A stretch of DNA of 64,000 nucleotides from Litoribacter ruber (GTDB lineage Bacteria; Bacteroidota; Bacteroidia; Cytophagales; Cyclobacteriaceae): the NCBI RefSeq assembly GCF_018500185.1, contig NZ_JAHBGI010000002.1:1-64000 (forward strand), written 5' to 3'. Below the pieces are notes generated by a model. It was given only the letters and a program-made list of their open reading frames with translations, searched no databases and had not been told where the DNA came from. The position numbers and the translations under genes are program-made. Positions 38,615 to 46,312 of this stretch are shown here, one piece after another; the first letter of the stretch is position 1; the number at the start of each line of letters is the position of its first letter.

Positions 38615-39345
38615 TGGAAAAGGGAAAGTTGAGGGGAGAAGTTTGCGGAAAATTTGCTGCTGCCATTTTGGAGGATAAGTTGACGCAGGGTCAAGCTGTC
38701 CATGTCCCTGGCACCCACGTGATTTCCACAGGTGATAAAATGCTGGGCGCGGTTCATGGCAATTCCAAATTTGCGAAGCTTGTCCATATTCAATGCCCCA
38801 AATTTTCTGGCCGCTATTATCTTTTTGGCAGATTTCACTCCCACGCCCGGTATTCTGAGTATCAAGTGGTAATCAGCCTTATTGACGTCAATAGGAAAAT
38901 ATTCCCGGTTTCTCAAGGCCCAACTTAACTTTGGGTCAATTTCGAGATCTAGATTGGGATGGTCCTCATTTACAATCTCCTGGGGATTGAATTGATAAAA
39001 CCGCATCAACCAATCGGTTTGATAGAGCCTATTTTCTCTCACCAATGGGACTGGCGTGCCTAGTATGGGCAAATTTTTATGCTCCAGCACAGGCACGTAA
39101 CCCGAGAAATAAACCCTTTTGAGGTTAAATTTCTGATAGAGAGTGGTGCTGGTTTTGATGATGTCCAGGTCACTTTCTTTGGTCGCCCCGATAATCATCT
39201 GGCTGGATTGGCCAGCAGGAGCAAAAATGGGGGTGGATTTGATCAGTTTCTTTTCCTCCTTAAATTTCAAGATATCCTGATGAATAGAGGCCATGGGCTT
39301 GATCATGTCCTTGTGGTTCTTGTCAGGAGCCAACAATTTTAGGCC
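38611..39345 (-). pseudogene. Truncated radical-SAM DNA modification/repair protein (TIGR03916-like), 5' end lost
   Basis: Homology starts at SGLKLLAPDKNHKDMIKPM, which in the full family lies after the radical-SAM core, and continues to the normal C-terminus with a helix-hairpin-helix (LRIPGVGVKSAKKIIAARKFG). The expected upstream part, including the CxxxCxxC iron-sulfur motif and about 180 residues, is missing; the frame upstream reads unrelated sequence and hits a stop. The junction near 39346-39420 is a GAAGACxGGAGAC-type repeat also found at 32039-32074. The remaining 240 residues could be made from the TTG at 39336 but would lack the cofactor site. Confidence 0.7.
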
Positions 39346-39517
39346 TGAAGCTGGTGGGATGACTTCCGGATTTGGAGAGCAGTAAAGAAGACCGGAGACA
39401 GAAGACGGGAGACCAGAGAGGAAAGGCCTCTTCGCATTAAATAATTAGAAAAGTGTCAACGTCCACCCCGGATGATTCACACGCACCTTGGGCGGATTTA
39501 AGATTAAATAAATAAGA

Positions 39518-39546
39518 ACCGCTTTCTTGGAGAGCGGTTTCTTTTT
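39518..39546 (+). terminator. Terminator-like hairpin with no upstream plus-strand gene
   Basis: AACCGCT pairs with AGCGGTT around a nine-base loop and is followed by TCTTTTTT. On the plus strand it has no gene before it; it lies 25 bases before the 39573 gene. It may be left over from the rearrangement that truncated the neighbouring gene. Confidence 0.6.
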
Positions 39547-39572
39547 TACGGTTACATCGTTAAATAGGAAGT

Positions 39573-40118
39573 ATGAGAGTTTATATTACAGCTATTGTGA
39601 TTCTGATATTTACAGGTACATTAAAAGCCCAGGATGAAACCTCACCTGGTTTTTCGGATTATGTACCATATGTACCCACACCCAAGGAAGTGATGGAAGT
39701 GATATTTGAATTGGCGGAGATTAAAGATGGGGATGTGCTCTATGATCTAGGTTCTGGCGACGGACGGATTCCCATAGAGGCCAGCGTGAGGTATGGCATC
39801 AGGTCGGTGGGGGTGGAGATCGATGATGAACTGGTAAGAAGGGCCCGCGTAGGAGCCGAGCGCAAGGGTGTGGAAGAGCTGGTGACCATCATTCAGGGGG
39901 ATTTGTTCCAGCAGGATTTTTCGGATGCTACCGTTTTGGTGCTTTATTTATTCCCGGATATCAACGAAAAGCTCCTCCCCAAAATCCAACAGCTCCCCGC
40001 CGGCACCCGCATCATCTCCCACCGTTTCCCTATCGGCGATTGGACCCCCGATCAAACCAGGAAAGTGGAGATGGAGGATGGAAGGGTTCATGAGGTGTTT
40101 TTTTGGATAGTGAGGTAG
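39573..40118 (+). CDS. Exported class I SAM-dependent methyltransferase-like protein
   Basis: A 181-residue protein with an N-terminal signal peptide (MRVYITAIVILIFTGTLKAQ) followed by VPYVPTPKEVMEVI and the SAM-binding motif I VLYDLGSGDGRI, then acidic motif II GVEIDDELV. The fold is a Rossmann methyltransferase. A signal peptide on a SAM-dependent enzyme is odd because SAM is cytoplasmic, yet proteins of this build are common in Bacteroidota and Planctomycetes. The substrate is unknown. Confidence 0.7.
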   Translation: MRVYITAIVILIFTGTLKAQDETSPGFSDYVPYVPTPKEVMEVIFELAEIKDGDVLYDLGSGDGRIPIEASVRYGIRSVGVEIDDELVRRARVGAERKGVEELVTIIQGDLFQQDFSDATVLVLYLFPDINEKLLPKIQQLPAGTRIISHRFPIGDWTPDQTRKVEMEDGRVHEVFFWIVR

Positions 40119-40124
40119 ATTTGG

Positions 40125-40275
40125 GGTACTAGGTACCAAGTACAAGGTACACCGCAGGACAATCTGCTTTTTGGAGAAATTTGGAGGTTTTTTGTTATTA
40201 ACCGTCTTTATTTACGTAGCCCTCCCTCAGAGCTTCGCTCTTCGGATGGGGTGTCAGTGGAACGTGAATCAACTC
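40125..40275. repeat. Composite intergenic repeat, inverted copy of 32698-32875
   Basis: Starts with a GTAC run (GGTACTAGGTACCAAGTACAAGG region, 40125-40150) followed, in reverse orientation to 32700, by the AGGGAGGGC/CTTCGGATGGGGTGTCAGTG block with the hairpin GAGCTTCGCTC. Confidence 0.65.
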
Positions 40276-40326
40276 GGTCCTCATATTTGCGCCTAAACTT
40301 TCCATGCAATCCTGCCGTTAAAGTAA

Positions 40327-40334
40327 TAACTTTG
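40327..40334 (+). promoter_or_regulatory. Bacteroidota -7 promoter element of mazEF
   Basis: TAACTTTG matches TAnnTTTG exactly and would start transcription about ten bases before the mazE ATG at 40351. Confidence 0.5.
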
Positions 40335-40350
40335 TAATCACAAAAAAGCT

Positions 40351-40596
40351 ATGGAAGCATCAATCATCAAAATAGGGAATTCAAAGGGTCTTAGGTTGAG
40401 TAAGGCGATAATTGATAAATACAATATCAAGGATAAGGTTGAAATTATCCTTGAGGAGGATAAGATTATCCTAAAGCCGATAAACTCTCCGAGAAAAGGG
40501 TGGGGAGAGGCATTCAAGAAAATGAATGAACGCGGAGAGGACCAACTCCTGATCGATGATGTCTTTGAGAGTGAAAACTTTGACGAATGGAAGTAA
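40351..40596 (+). CDS. mazE: MazE-type antitoxin (AbrB/SpoVT fold)
   Basis: An 81-residue protein with the swapped-hairpin DNA-binding N-terminus: IIKIGNSKGLRLSKAIIDKY, then LEEDKIILKPI. The acidic C-terminal tail (DDVFESENFDEWK) is the usual toxin-binding part. It should neutralise the adjacent MazF and repress the shared promoter. Its stop overlaps the toxin start region. Confidence 0.88.
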   Translation: MEASIIKIGNSKGLRLSKAIIDKYNIKDKVEIILEEDKIILKPINSPRKGWGEAFKKMNERGEDQLLIDDVFESENFDEWK

Positions 40597-40910
40597 TGCA
40601 GTATCAAATCGTCCTGGTGAACCTCGACCCGACTGTCGGCAGTGAAATAAAGAAAACCCGGCCTTGTGTCATTATTTCTCCTGACGAAATGAATGATAAC
40701 TTAAGAACTATAGTGATCGCCCCGATGACTACCAAGACTCATAATTACCCCACAAGAGTTAAGGTAAACCAAAATGATCAACTTAGCTGGGTAATCCTTG
40801 ACCAAGTCAGGACAATTGACAAATCCAGGATTATCAAAACGCTAGGTGGTTTATCCGCCAAGGAACAAGCAGCCTGTAAAATGGTAATCAAGGAAACCTA
40901 TGTGGATTAA
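40587..40910 (+). CDS. mazF: MazF/PemK-type endoribonuclease toxin
   Basis: A 107-residue toxin with the family's hallmark VNLDPTVGSEIKKTRPCVI (basic, catalytic Arg region), the APMTT segment in the middle and WVILDQVRTIDKSRI, containing the DQ-RTxD motif. It cleaves RNA at short sequences when freed from its antitoxin. Two starts are possible: ATG 40587, overlapping mazE by ten bases, or ATG 40596, overlapping its stop in TAATG; the second fits translational coupling and the first gives a more usual N-terminus. Confidence 0.88.
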   Translation: MEVMQYQIVLVNLDPTVGSEIKKTRPCVIISPDEMNDNLRTIVIAPMTTKTHNYPTRVKVNQNDQLSWVILDQVRTIDKSRIIKTLGGLSAKEQAACKMVIKETYVD

Positions 40911-41688
40911 TTTAACCGCAAAGCATTATAAGGAACGCAAATTTATCAATCAATTCTTCGCGCCACTTTGCTTCTTTGCGGTTGAAGAAAATAAACTCAA
41001 AAAAATACAATGAATTCTTGGTTTTTAGCCAAACAGGCGGGAATGTGTTAAGTATGTGGCTGACATCATGCCTACATCCCTTAGACATCCAGCCCTGGTT
41101 AGGCCTACATTTATCGGGTATCCTACTATAATAACACCTACATCTATTCACTATCGTCGGACCATTCCAATAACAAGCGTCTTGTATATTAACGTGTCCA
41201 TCTTGCCAAGGCTTCCTTCGTTCGACCCCTTTCAGGGTCGGGAAAGAGCATAATTTGAACCTCCCTGGGTCCACTTTCCTGCATTTGCAGTCAGGCGGAC
41301 CCAGGGTTACTGTTGTTCAACCCTTACAGGGTTGGTTAATATCAAATACCAAATTGACAGATTGTATAGTCTAAAAAAGAATCCTGAAGGGATTCAATTA
41401 CAGTAACCCAGGGTGACGCCTGAAGGGCTAGCCCTGGGACAAGATCCGCCACCAAGCAACAACCCTGAAAGGGTTGAACAGCAATCGCTTAAAGCAGAGA
41501 CCACGAGGTCCAGACGTATCTTTAGACCACCAATACCCTGACAAAAAATAAGTTATTAACTTGAGTTTTCAATATTGAAAATCCCGAAAAAAATGCTCCT
41601 CCACGATTAAATCCACATGGTAGACAAGGTGTTGAGAAGAAAAAATATTCCTACCGTGTTTTTCATAAGAAATAATAATTTTTACCAT
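40911..41688. repeat. Intergenic region with palindromic CAACCCTxxxAGGGTTG repeats
   Basis: No gene is seen over 778 bp. An inverted repeat AACCGCAAAG/CTTTGCGGTT flanks 40913-40983. From about 41222 to 41490 lie several palindromes: CGACCCCTTTCAGGGTCG, CAACCCTTACAGGGTTG, AACCCTGAAAGGGTT, and a wider inverted pair CCCAGGGTTACTGT near 41294 with ACAGTAACCCAGGG near 41400. These look like dispersed palindromic repeat units. Confidence 0.6.
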
Positions 41689-41853
41689 ATGAAAAGAATC
41701 ATCCTAGAACTTATCCATAAGCAGTAAGTGGTGTTATGGACACTAATTAAACGTACCTACCAATCGGATCTGGAAAACGAATCCTTCTCCGGTTATGCTT
41801 TTCAACTGAATCATACGCTGAGGAAAATAGGAAAATTAAACCTTGAAAGGTAA
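41689..41853 (+). pseudogene. Decayed copy of the 43168 small-protein gene
   Basis: The 165 bp align with the start of the 67-residue gene at 43168 (MKRIILELIHKQ against MKKIIIGLTDKQ; KRTYQSDLENESFSGYAFQL against NRTHQTDLENETLSGYALHL). TAA at 41725-41727 stops it after 12 codons, and the 3' end is lost. About 50 bp upstream are also related (AATATTCC...ATAATAxTTTTTxxCATATG), so a larger segment was duplicated. Confidence 0.75.
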
Positions 41854-41871
41854 ATTGGGGTATAATTAGGG

Positions 41872-41879
41872 AAAGGAGG
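41872..41879 (+). promoter_or_regulatory. Unusually strong Shine-Dalgarno sequence
   Basis: AAAGGAGG lies eight bases before the ATG at 41888, an ideal ribosome-binding site. Neighbouring genes in this window have none, as expected for Bacteroidota. TATAAT at 41861-41866 just upstream looks like a standard sigma-70 -10 box, though it is too close to the SD to be certain. Confidence 0.65.
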
Positions 41880-41887
41880 TTAAAGTT

Positions 41888-42115
41888 ATGAGCAATAACG
41901 AATTAAAGGATAAATTAAAAAGGCGGATAGACCACCTTTCCGAAGATAAACTTCATGATGTTTCTCAATTTCTAGAATCTCTCGAAAAAAGAAACAACAA
42001 GGGGAAGATATTATCTTTTGCAGGGTGCTGGAGTGATTTAGAAGATGATATTTTTAATGAGTTAACGAGGGATTTAGAAGGTAGAAGGAAAAACAATAGG
42101 ACACGATTTTTTTAA
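41888..42115 (+). CDS. Antitoxin of a PIN-domain toxin pair (VapB-like)
   Basis: A 75-residue, highly charged protein: KLKRRIDHLSEDKLHDVSQFLESL forms the helical N-terminal half seen in DUF2281-like and related antitoxins, with LSFAGCWSDLEDDIFNEL as the likely toxin-binding end. It has a near-perfect Shine-Dalgarno and its stop overlaps the toxin start (TAATG at 42113-42117), so the pair is translationally coupled. The assignment rests mainly on the adjacent PIN gene. Confidence 0.72.
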   Translation: MSNNELKDKLKRRIDHLSEDKLHDVSQFLESLEKRNNKGKILSFAGCWSDLEDDIFNELTRDLEGRRKNNRTRFF

Positions 42116-42519
42116 TGGAACCAGCTTTAATTGATACCGACATTGTATCCTATTTTTTGAAAGGAAATGAGAAGGTGGTGACTAAATTCCAAGAATACCT
42201 AAAGTCCTTTGACAGCATCAATCTTAGTATTATTACTTACTATGAAGTTGTAAGTGGTTTGACTTTTAAGAATGCTTCAAAACAGCTTGAAGTCTTTGAG
42301 GAATTTTGTTCTACTGCCAAAGTTTTGAATCTTACCAAGGAATCCATTAGAAAATCAGCAGAAATTTATTCCGTACAGCGATTTAAAGGAGAGCCTATAG
42401 ATGATATCGATATCTTAATTGCTGGAATTGCCTTATCGCTCGACCTGACCTTGGTAACCAATAACACCAAGCATTTCGGAAGAATTGATGAGCTGAAACT
42501 AGAAAACTGGAATGAATAA
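42115..42519 (+). CDS. vapC: VapC-like PIN-domain toxin
   Basis: A 134-residue PIN-domain ribonuclease. The acidic metal-binding residues are visible: LIDTDIVSYFL at the N-terminus (Asp7 and Asp9 region), Glu in YYEVVSG, DDIDILIAGIAL in the third quarter, and TNNTKHF near the end. VapC toxins cut tRNA or rRNA. It overlaps its antitoxin by one base. Base composition and the strong Shine-Dalgarno of the pair suggest recent transfer. Confidence 0.82.
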   Translation: MEPALIDTDIVSYFLKGNEKVVTKFQEYLKSFDSINLSIITYYEVVSGLTFKNASKQLEVFEEFCSTAKVLNLTKESIRKSAEIYSVQRFKGEPIDDIDILIAGIALSLDLTLVTNNTKHFGRIDELKLENWNE

Positions 42520-42772
42520 ACAGGATGTCGATCTTTCAGCCTGATGTTCAAGGAGCAGTAAGTATTGGGTATTGAGAGATGAGCATTGATTTTTATTATT
42601 AGTATTTCAACCATTAAGAAGTTAAGGGAATTAAGAGGAAGGTGGAGAAGGGGGCACTGTTAACCTTTAACCTTTTAAATTTTAAACCAAAAATATAACG
42701 ACAGCTTCTGTCACTGTCATGGTTAATAAAAATATATAGGACTATCTTGAGCCTACAACTCAGAAAATCCCC

Positions 42773-43114
42773 ATGAAAAAGCTCTTTCTCGATGATCTCC
42801 GCACTGTAGACTTGGTCTATGATTCATCAATGGTAGGGGAGTTTGAGGTAGTGAGGAGTTTTGATGCTTTTGTTGAATATATCAAGACTAACGGCCTGCC
42901 GGATTTTATCAGTTTCGACAATGACCTGGGAGAGGACGAAAATGGCAATCTGTTGCCGGATGGCTACGCTGCCGCCAAGTGGCTGGTGTACGAGTCCGGC
43001 CTTGACCTCCGCAACCTGAAATACCATGTCCACTCCGCCAATCCCGTCGCCGCCGAACAGATAAGGGGATTGCTGGGGAATTATATCAGGTTTTTAAATG
43101 AAGAAGGAAAGTAG
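42773..43114 (+). CDS. Cyclic-phosphate-processing receiver (cREC) domain protein
   Basis: A 113-residue single-domain protein. LFLDDLRT at the N-terminus, ISFDNDLGED in the middle and YHVHSANPVAAEQI near the end match the cyclic-phosphate-processing Receiver family, a variant of the receiver fold found beside RNA-repair and conflict genes. The two acidic clusters and the His would form a metal/phosphate site. Biochemical activity is predicted, not shown. A small gene follows after 53 bp. Confidence 0.72.
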   Translation: MKKLFLDDLRTVDLVYDSSMVGEFEVVRSFDAFVEYIKTNGLPDFISFDNDLGEDENGNLLPDGYAAAKWLVYESGLDLRNLKYHVHSANPVAAEQIRGLLGNYIRFLNEEGK

Positions 43115-43167
43115 TTCGGAAATATTCCCTAACCCATTCTTAGGAGACGATAATAGTTTTTTATCAT

Positions 43168-43371
43168 ATGAAAAAAATCATCATAGGACTCACCGACAAG
43201 CAGTACGAGGAGTTAGAGTCCCTTATCAACCGTACCCACCAAACGGATTTGGAAAACGAAACTTTGTCGGGCTATGCTTTGCACCTGAACCATACTCCGA
43301 TTGACAGCTGGCTGGAGTTTGAGAGCAATGGGATTACGGATTTGGGGCCGGTGAATTGGGAGATTGAGTGA
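43168..43371 (+). CDS. Small acidic protein of unknown function, partner of the cREC gene
   Basis: I do not recognise this 67-residue protein. It starts MKKIIIGLTDKQYEELESL, is rich in acidic residues and ends FESNGITDLGPVNWEIE; no membrane segment or cofactor motif is seen. It follows the cREC gene closely on the same strand. A decayed copy with its upstream region lies at 41689-41853, so the gene has been duplicated locally, as seen for mobile or conflict-system genes. Confidence 0.6.
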   Translation: MKKIIIGLTDKQYEELESLINRTHQTDLENETLSGYALHLNHTPIDSWLEFESNGITDLGPVNWEIE

Positions 43372-43490
43372 TTATGGGCAGGAAAGAAATGAGGAACTAC
43401 TTTTAAAATCGCTTTGGTAATTGTAAATCCACTAGTTCCTTAATATCTTTTCGGATTAATTTTTTACCGAAAATCCCAAAATTTATACAG

Positions 43491-43900
43491 ATGAAACCCC
43501 AGGACATTCTTTTGTTCAACACCGAGGATAGGAAAGTCAACGTCTCGGTTTATTTCCAGAACGGAACCTTTTGGCTGACACAGAAGGCGATGTCTGAATT
43601 GTTTGGTGTTAATGTACCCGCTATCAGTAACATTTGAAAAACATATTAGAGACTGGGGAGCTAGAGGCAGATTCAGTTGTTTCCAAAATGGAAATAACTG
43701 CCGCTGATGGGAAAAATTACGAGACAAACTTCTATAGGCTTGAAGCCATATTGGCAGTAGGCTATCGGGTAAATTCCATTCAGGCTACCGACTTCAGGAA
43801 GTGGGCTATCCAAAAACTCAACGAGTTTATCAACAAAGGCTTTGTGCTGGATGATGAGCGTATGAGAAGTGAGCACTGGAAGATGAGCGCTGAGCACTGA
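43491..43900 (+). pseudogene. RhuM-family gene, frameshifted and 3'-truncated
   Basis: The first frame (43491-43637) encodes DRKVNVSVYFQNGTFWLTQKAMSELF, and the second (from 43634) LKNILETGELEADS, ITAADGKNYETNFYRLEAILAVGYRVNS and FRKWAIQKLNEFINKGF, in the order of the RhuM/Fic-associated N-terminal domain. Inserting one C after AGTAAC (about 43630) restores a single frame reading ISNHLKNIL. The normal long C-terminal part is absent: the frame runs into a GAGCACTG repeat and stops at 43900. Confidence 0.78.
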
Positions 43901-44245
43901 GCACTGCGAGAAGAATGGAGGACGTGGGCACTGGGCGTTGAGCTCGCACTGCCGTTAATCCTTTAATCCCATAATCCCTTAAACCTCTTTCATAAATTCC
44001 TTAAACTTTTTCCCCCTTTTGAGTAAAAATACCCTGATCGCAGTATTGTGGGGGGAGCTGAGCAGGGAGCGCTGTGCACTGAGCACTGCGAGTAGAACGG
44101 GTAGGTGGTCGCTGGGGATATAGCTCGCAAGCCATTAATCCTTTAATCCCATAATCCCTTAAACCTCTTTCTAAAAATTCCTTAAATTTTTTTCATGTTT
44201 TGAGTAAAAATACCCTGATCGCGGTATTGTGGGGGGAGGGGGAAT
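43895..44245. repeat. About 180-bp tandem duplication
   Basis: TTAATCCTTTAATCCCATAA occurs at 43955 and 44135 and GCACTGCGAG at 43901 and 44083; the two copies both run to GAGTAAAAATACCCTGATCG and TATTGTGGGGGGAG. Copies differ by scattered substitutions. The remaining gap to 44401 is AT-rich and probably carries the promoter of the protease gene. Confidence 0.8.
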
Positions 44246-44401
44246 GGGTTAGTTTTAGGGGGTAAATGAAAATTAGGATTACTAGCGGTCAGCCAAGTGG
44301 GTTGAATTTTTCCAGATATGCGTACTTTATGCTTATTTTAGAGTTGTACGCAATGGGGAAAAGTCGCATAACATCGCTACTATTCTTCGACTAAACCAAA
44401 A

Positions 44402-45064
44402 ATGAACATCAGAGATATGGCCATAGTATTACCCCTCGCATCAGATGACCAATTGGTTTCAAGCGCCGTGCTTGTATCACAAAAAGATGGATTTCCAATT
44501 TTTGTTTCTACATTGCATCAATTAGGCGCTTCAACAAATTATAAGATTGCAATTCCTCCACACTTGGGAGATATCAGTGCGAGTCAAAGATATCCCTTAC
44601 AAGAAACTGCGGCAATTGAAATTGATCTAGTAAAGATTGATCCTGCACACGACTTAGCGATCTTTAAGGGAAGAACCACCGATTTTCGCGCAGCTTTTCC
44701 AAAGATACATACCCAATTTAACGAGATTAGTGTTGGCGAGGAACTCGTAGTTGTAGGTTACCCTTATTCAACGTTGGGTTCCTTCTTAGAGACAGCTCAG
44801 ATAACAAATGTTTCGGCTAAAGGTGTAAGGCTGTTCATGGATACGCTGGAAATCAAAGAGTTGATTATTTCACACCAGACTCTTCAAGGAAGTTCTGGGT
44901 CAGCGGTGATTCGGAGGTCAGATGGCGCTCTTTGTGGCATATTAAGAGGCACTTTAGCTCCACCTAGCGTTGTTTCTATTGGAAACATTCCATTAGCTTC
45001 GGACACTAACGTAACATATGTGACTTATAGTTCAATACTTCCAAACCTCTTATCAACTATTTAA
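44402..45064 (+). CDS. Cytoplasmic trypsin-like serine protease
   Basis: A 220-residue trypsin-fold protease without a signal peptide. The catalytic triad is visible: His39 (STLHQLG), Asp84 (PAHDLAIF) and Ser165 in QGSSGSAV. The length and lack of PDZ domains set it apart from HtrA. Stand-alone cytoplasmic trypsin domains are known from prokaryotic conflict and signalling operons, where they are thought to be activated on infection to cleave a partner. Its stop is one base from the next ATG, so it forms a pair with the 45066 gene. AT-rich composition differs from the core genes. Function here is inferred. Confidence 0.75.
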   Translation: MNIRDMAIVLPLASDDQLVSSAVLVSQKDGFPIFVSTLHQLGASTNYKIAIPPHLGDISASQRYPLQETAAIEIDLVKIDPAHDLAIFKGRTTDFRAAFPKIHTQFNEISVGEELVVVGYPYSTLGSFLETAQITNVSAKGVRLFMDTLEIKELIISHQTLQGSSGSAVIRRSDGALCGILRGTLAPPSVVSIGNIPLASDTNVTYVTYSSILPNLLSTI

Positions 45065-45065
45065 A

Positions 45066-45500
45066 ATGCAAACTACGCTTGAGAAGTTTAAATACACTGA
45101 CTTTTTAAATCAATTGGATGAGCCTTTAAGGTCGGCAGTTTTATCAATGGATAGCAGGGGGATACCACTTGATACAATTGGTAATGAGATTGCTGCCCAG
45201 CCTACATTTGGGATGTCAACAAAGGGTTCTAACAATTGGGACCAATCAATTTTTCAAAAGTTTTTACACGAATTGGCTTTGCTTATATGCGACTCACCAG
45301 AGAATGAACTATCAAAAAAGCTAACATCTGAAGCTAATGTTACTGTGCTAGTTGTTGTATCAGCTGCTTCTGGAATTATAGGTGATAAGCTTGGTTTTGC
45401 GGCGTCCATGTGTACACCATTCATTGTTCTTGCTTTTGCTACTATTTTGAAAGCGGGATTGAATACATTCTGTAGCCATTTCAAGCCTCAAGGAAAATGA
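45066..45500 (+). CDS. Two-helix membrane protein coupled to the protease, unknown function
   Basis: I do not recognise this 144-residue protein. Residues 1-90 are soluble and mostly helical (FLNQLDEPLRSAVLSMD; FLHELALLICDS). Residues about 92-138 form two hydrophobic segments (TVLVVVSAASGIIG and FIVLAFATILKAGLNTF). It begins one base after the protease stop, so the two are surely co-translated. It could be the protease's target, a membrane effector released by cleavage, or a membrane anchor. It might belong with the trypsin-co-occurring small domains described in conflict systems, but I cannot confirm that. Confidence 0.55.
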   Translation: MQTTLEKFKYTDFLNQLDEPLRSAVLSMDSRGIPLDTIGNEIAAQPTFGMSTKGSNNWDQSIFQKFLHELALLICDSPENELSKKLTSEANVTVLVVVSAASGIIGDKLGFAASMCTPFIVLAFATILKAGLNTFCSHFKPQGK

Positions 45501-45677
45501 GAATAGCGTTTTTGTTCAATCAGAGTCTTTAGCTTTTAGGTCTCCACGAGCAACATGGGCTATTGTACTATGGCCGGTCGTTTTTATTTAAAATTCTAAT
45601 TTAGGTTAGGCCACAGCACAAAACCTTGGTCGGTAGCCGATATGATAAACCAAACTCAAACTCATCAACATATCATG

Positions 45678-46094
45678 TACGAACAATATTCAAGACAAGC
45701 ATTACCGTCGAAGCAATATCGAGAATTACTAGGATCAGCAATTAGTGTTTTTAACTCTAATAATCACTTCGTAATTGAAAATATACTCCGAATTGACAAT
45801 ACAAATTTTAATTGGTATGATTTGATAGATAAAACATCTGGTCAATTAAACGAGCCTATTAAAAAAACAATAACAGAGAATTCATGCGATCAAATTGCTA
45901 ATTTATTTTAGGGGTTAGTCGAAAAAAGAAATCGAATCATTCATAGTTATTAAGTAACACATGAAGACGAGCAAATACTAGCTACAAAAGATAAAAATCA
46001 TAATTAATTTATAGTTACTAAGGAATATTTATTAGACTTTATAAAAGAGAATGAATTATTATCTTCTAAACTACATGAACTAAGGGGGCATTAA
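45678..46094 (+). pseudogene. Hypothetical gene interrupted by three in-frame stops
   Basis: The frame starting MYEQYSRQALPSKQYRELLG continues as coding-like sequence for 138 codons but is cut by TAG 45909-45911, TAA 45951-45953 and TAA 46005-46007 before the natural stop at 46092. Between the stops it reads GLVEKRNRIIHSY, VTHEDEQILATKDKNHN and FIVTKEYLLDFIKENELL, consistent charged helical sequence. All three stops are one C-to-T change from Gln codons (CAG, CAA, CAA). The intact family is an uncharacterised helical protein; the RNRIIHS segment has the Rx4-6H look of HEPN domains. An upstream ATG at 45642 is possible. Confidence 0.65.
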
Positions 46095-46312
46095 TAAATC
46101 AAAATTGGCTACCAGGGTTTAGCAAAAGCAGGCTCAAATGCTTCAATTGAGCATTTTTCAAAGTTAACATTAGTGATTCTATTGAGCTTTTGTCCTAATA
46201 TCCTCACCTTTTGCAAGCTTCAAAAAGTTAAATATAACCTATCCTCCCCCTTTTGCAAATCCCCTAATTCCTTAATATCTTCCCATCACCATTTTTCAAG
46301 TAACTTTTGCCT

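Noticed and set aside
41861-41866. TATAAT as a firm promoter for the PIN toxin pair
   Set aside because: A start six to seven bases downstream would fall inside the Shine-Dalgarno, and no -35 box is at the right distance; kept only as a remark.
43098-43304. A 68-codon frame overlapping the cREC and 43168 genes
   Set aside because: It overlaps both better-supported genes in a different frame and has no features of its own.
45678-46094. Genome-wide reassignment of TAA/TAG to Gln
   Set aside because: Many intact genes here end in TAA or TAG at the expected place (for example 1667-5500, metH, mazE), so the host uses both as stops.
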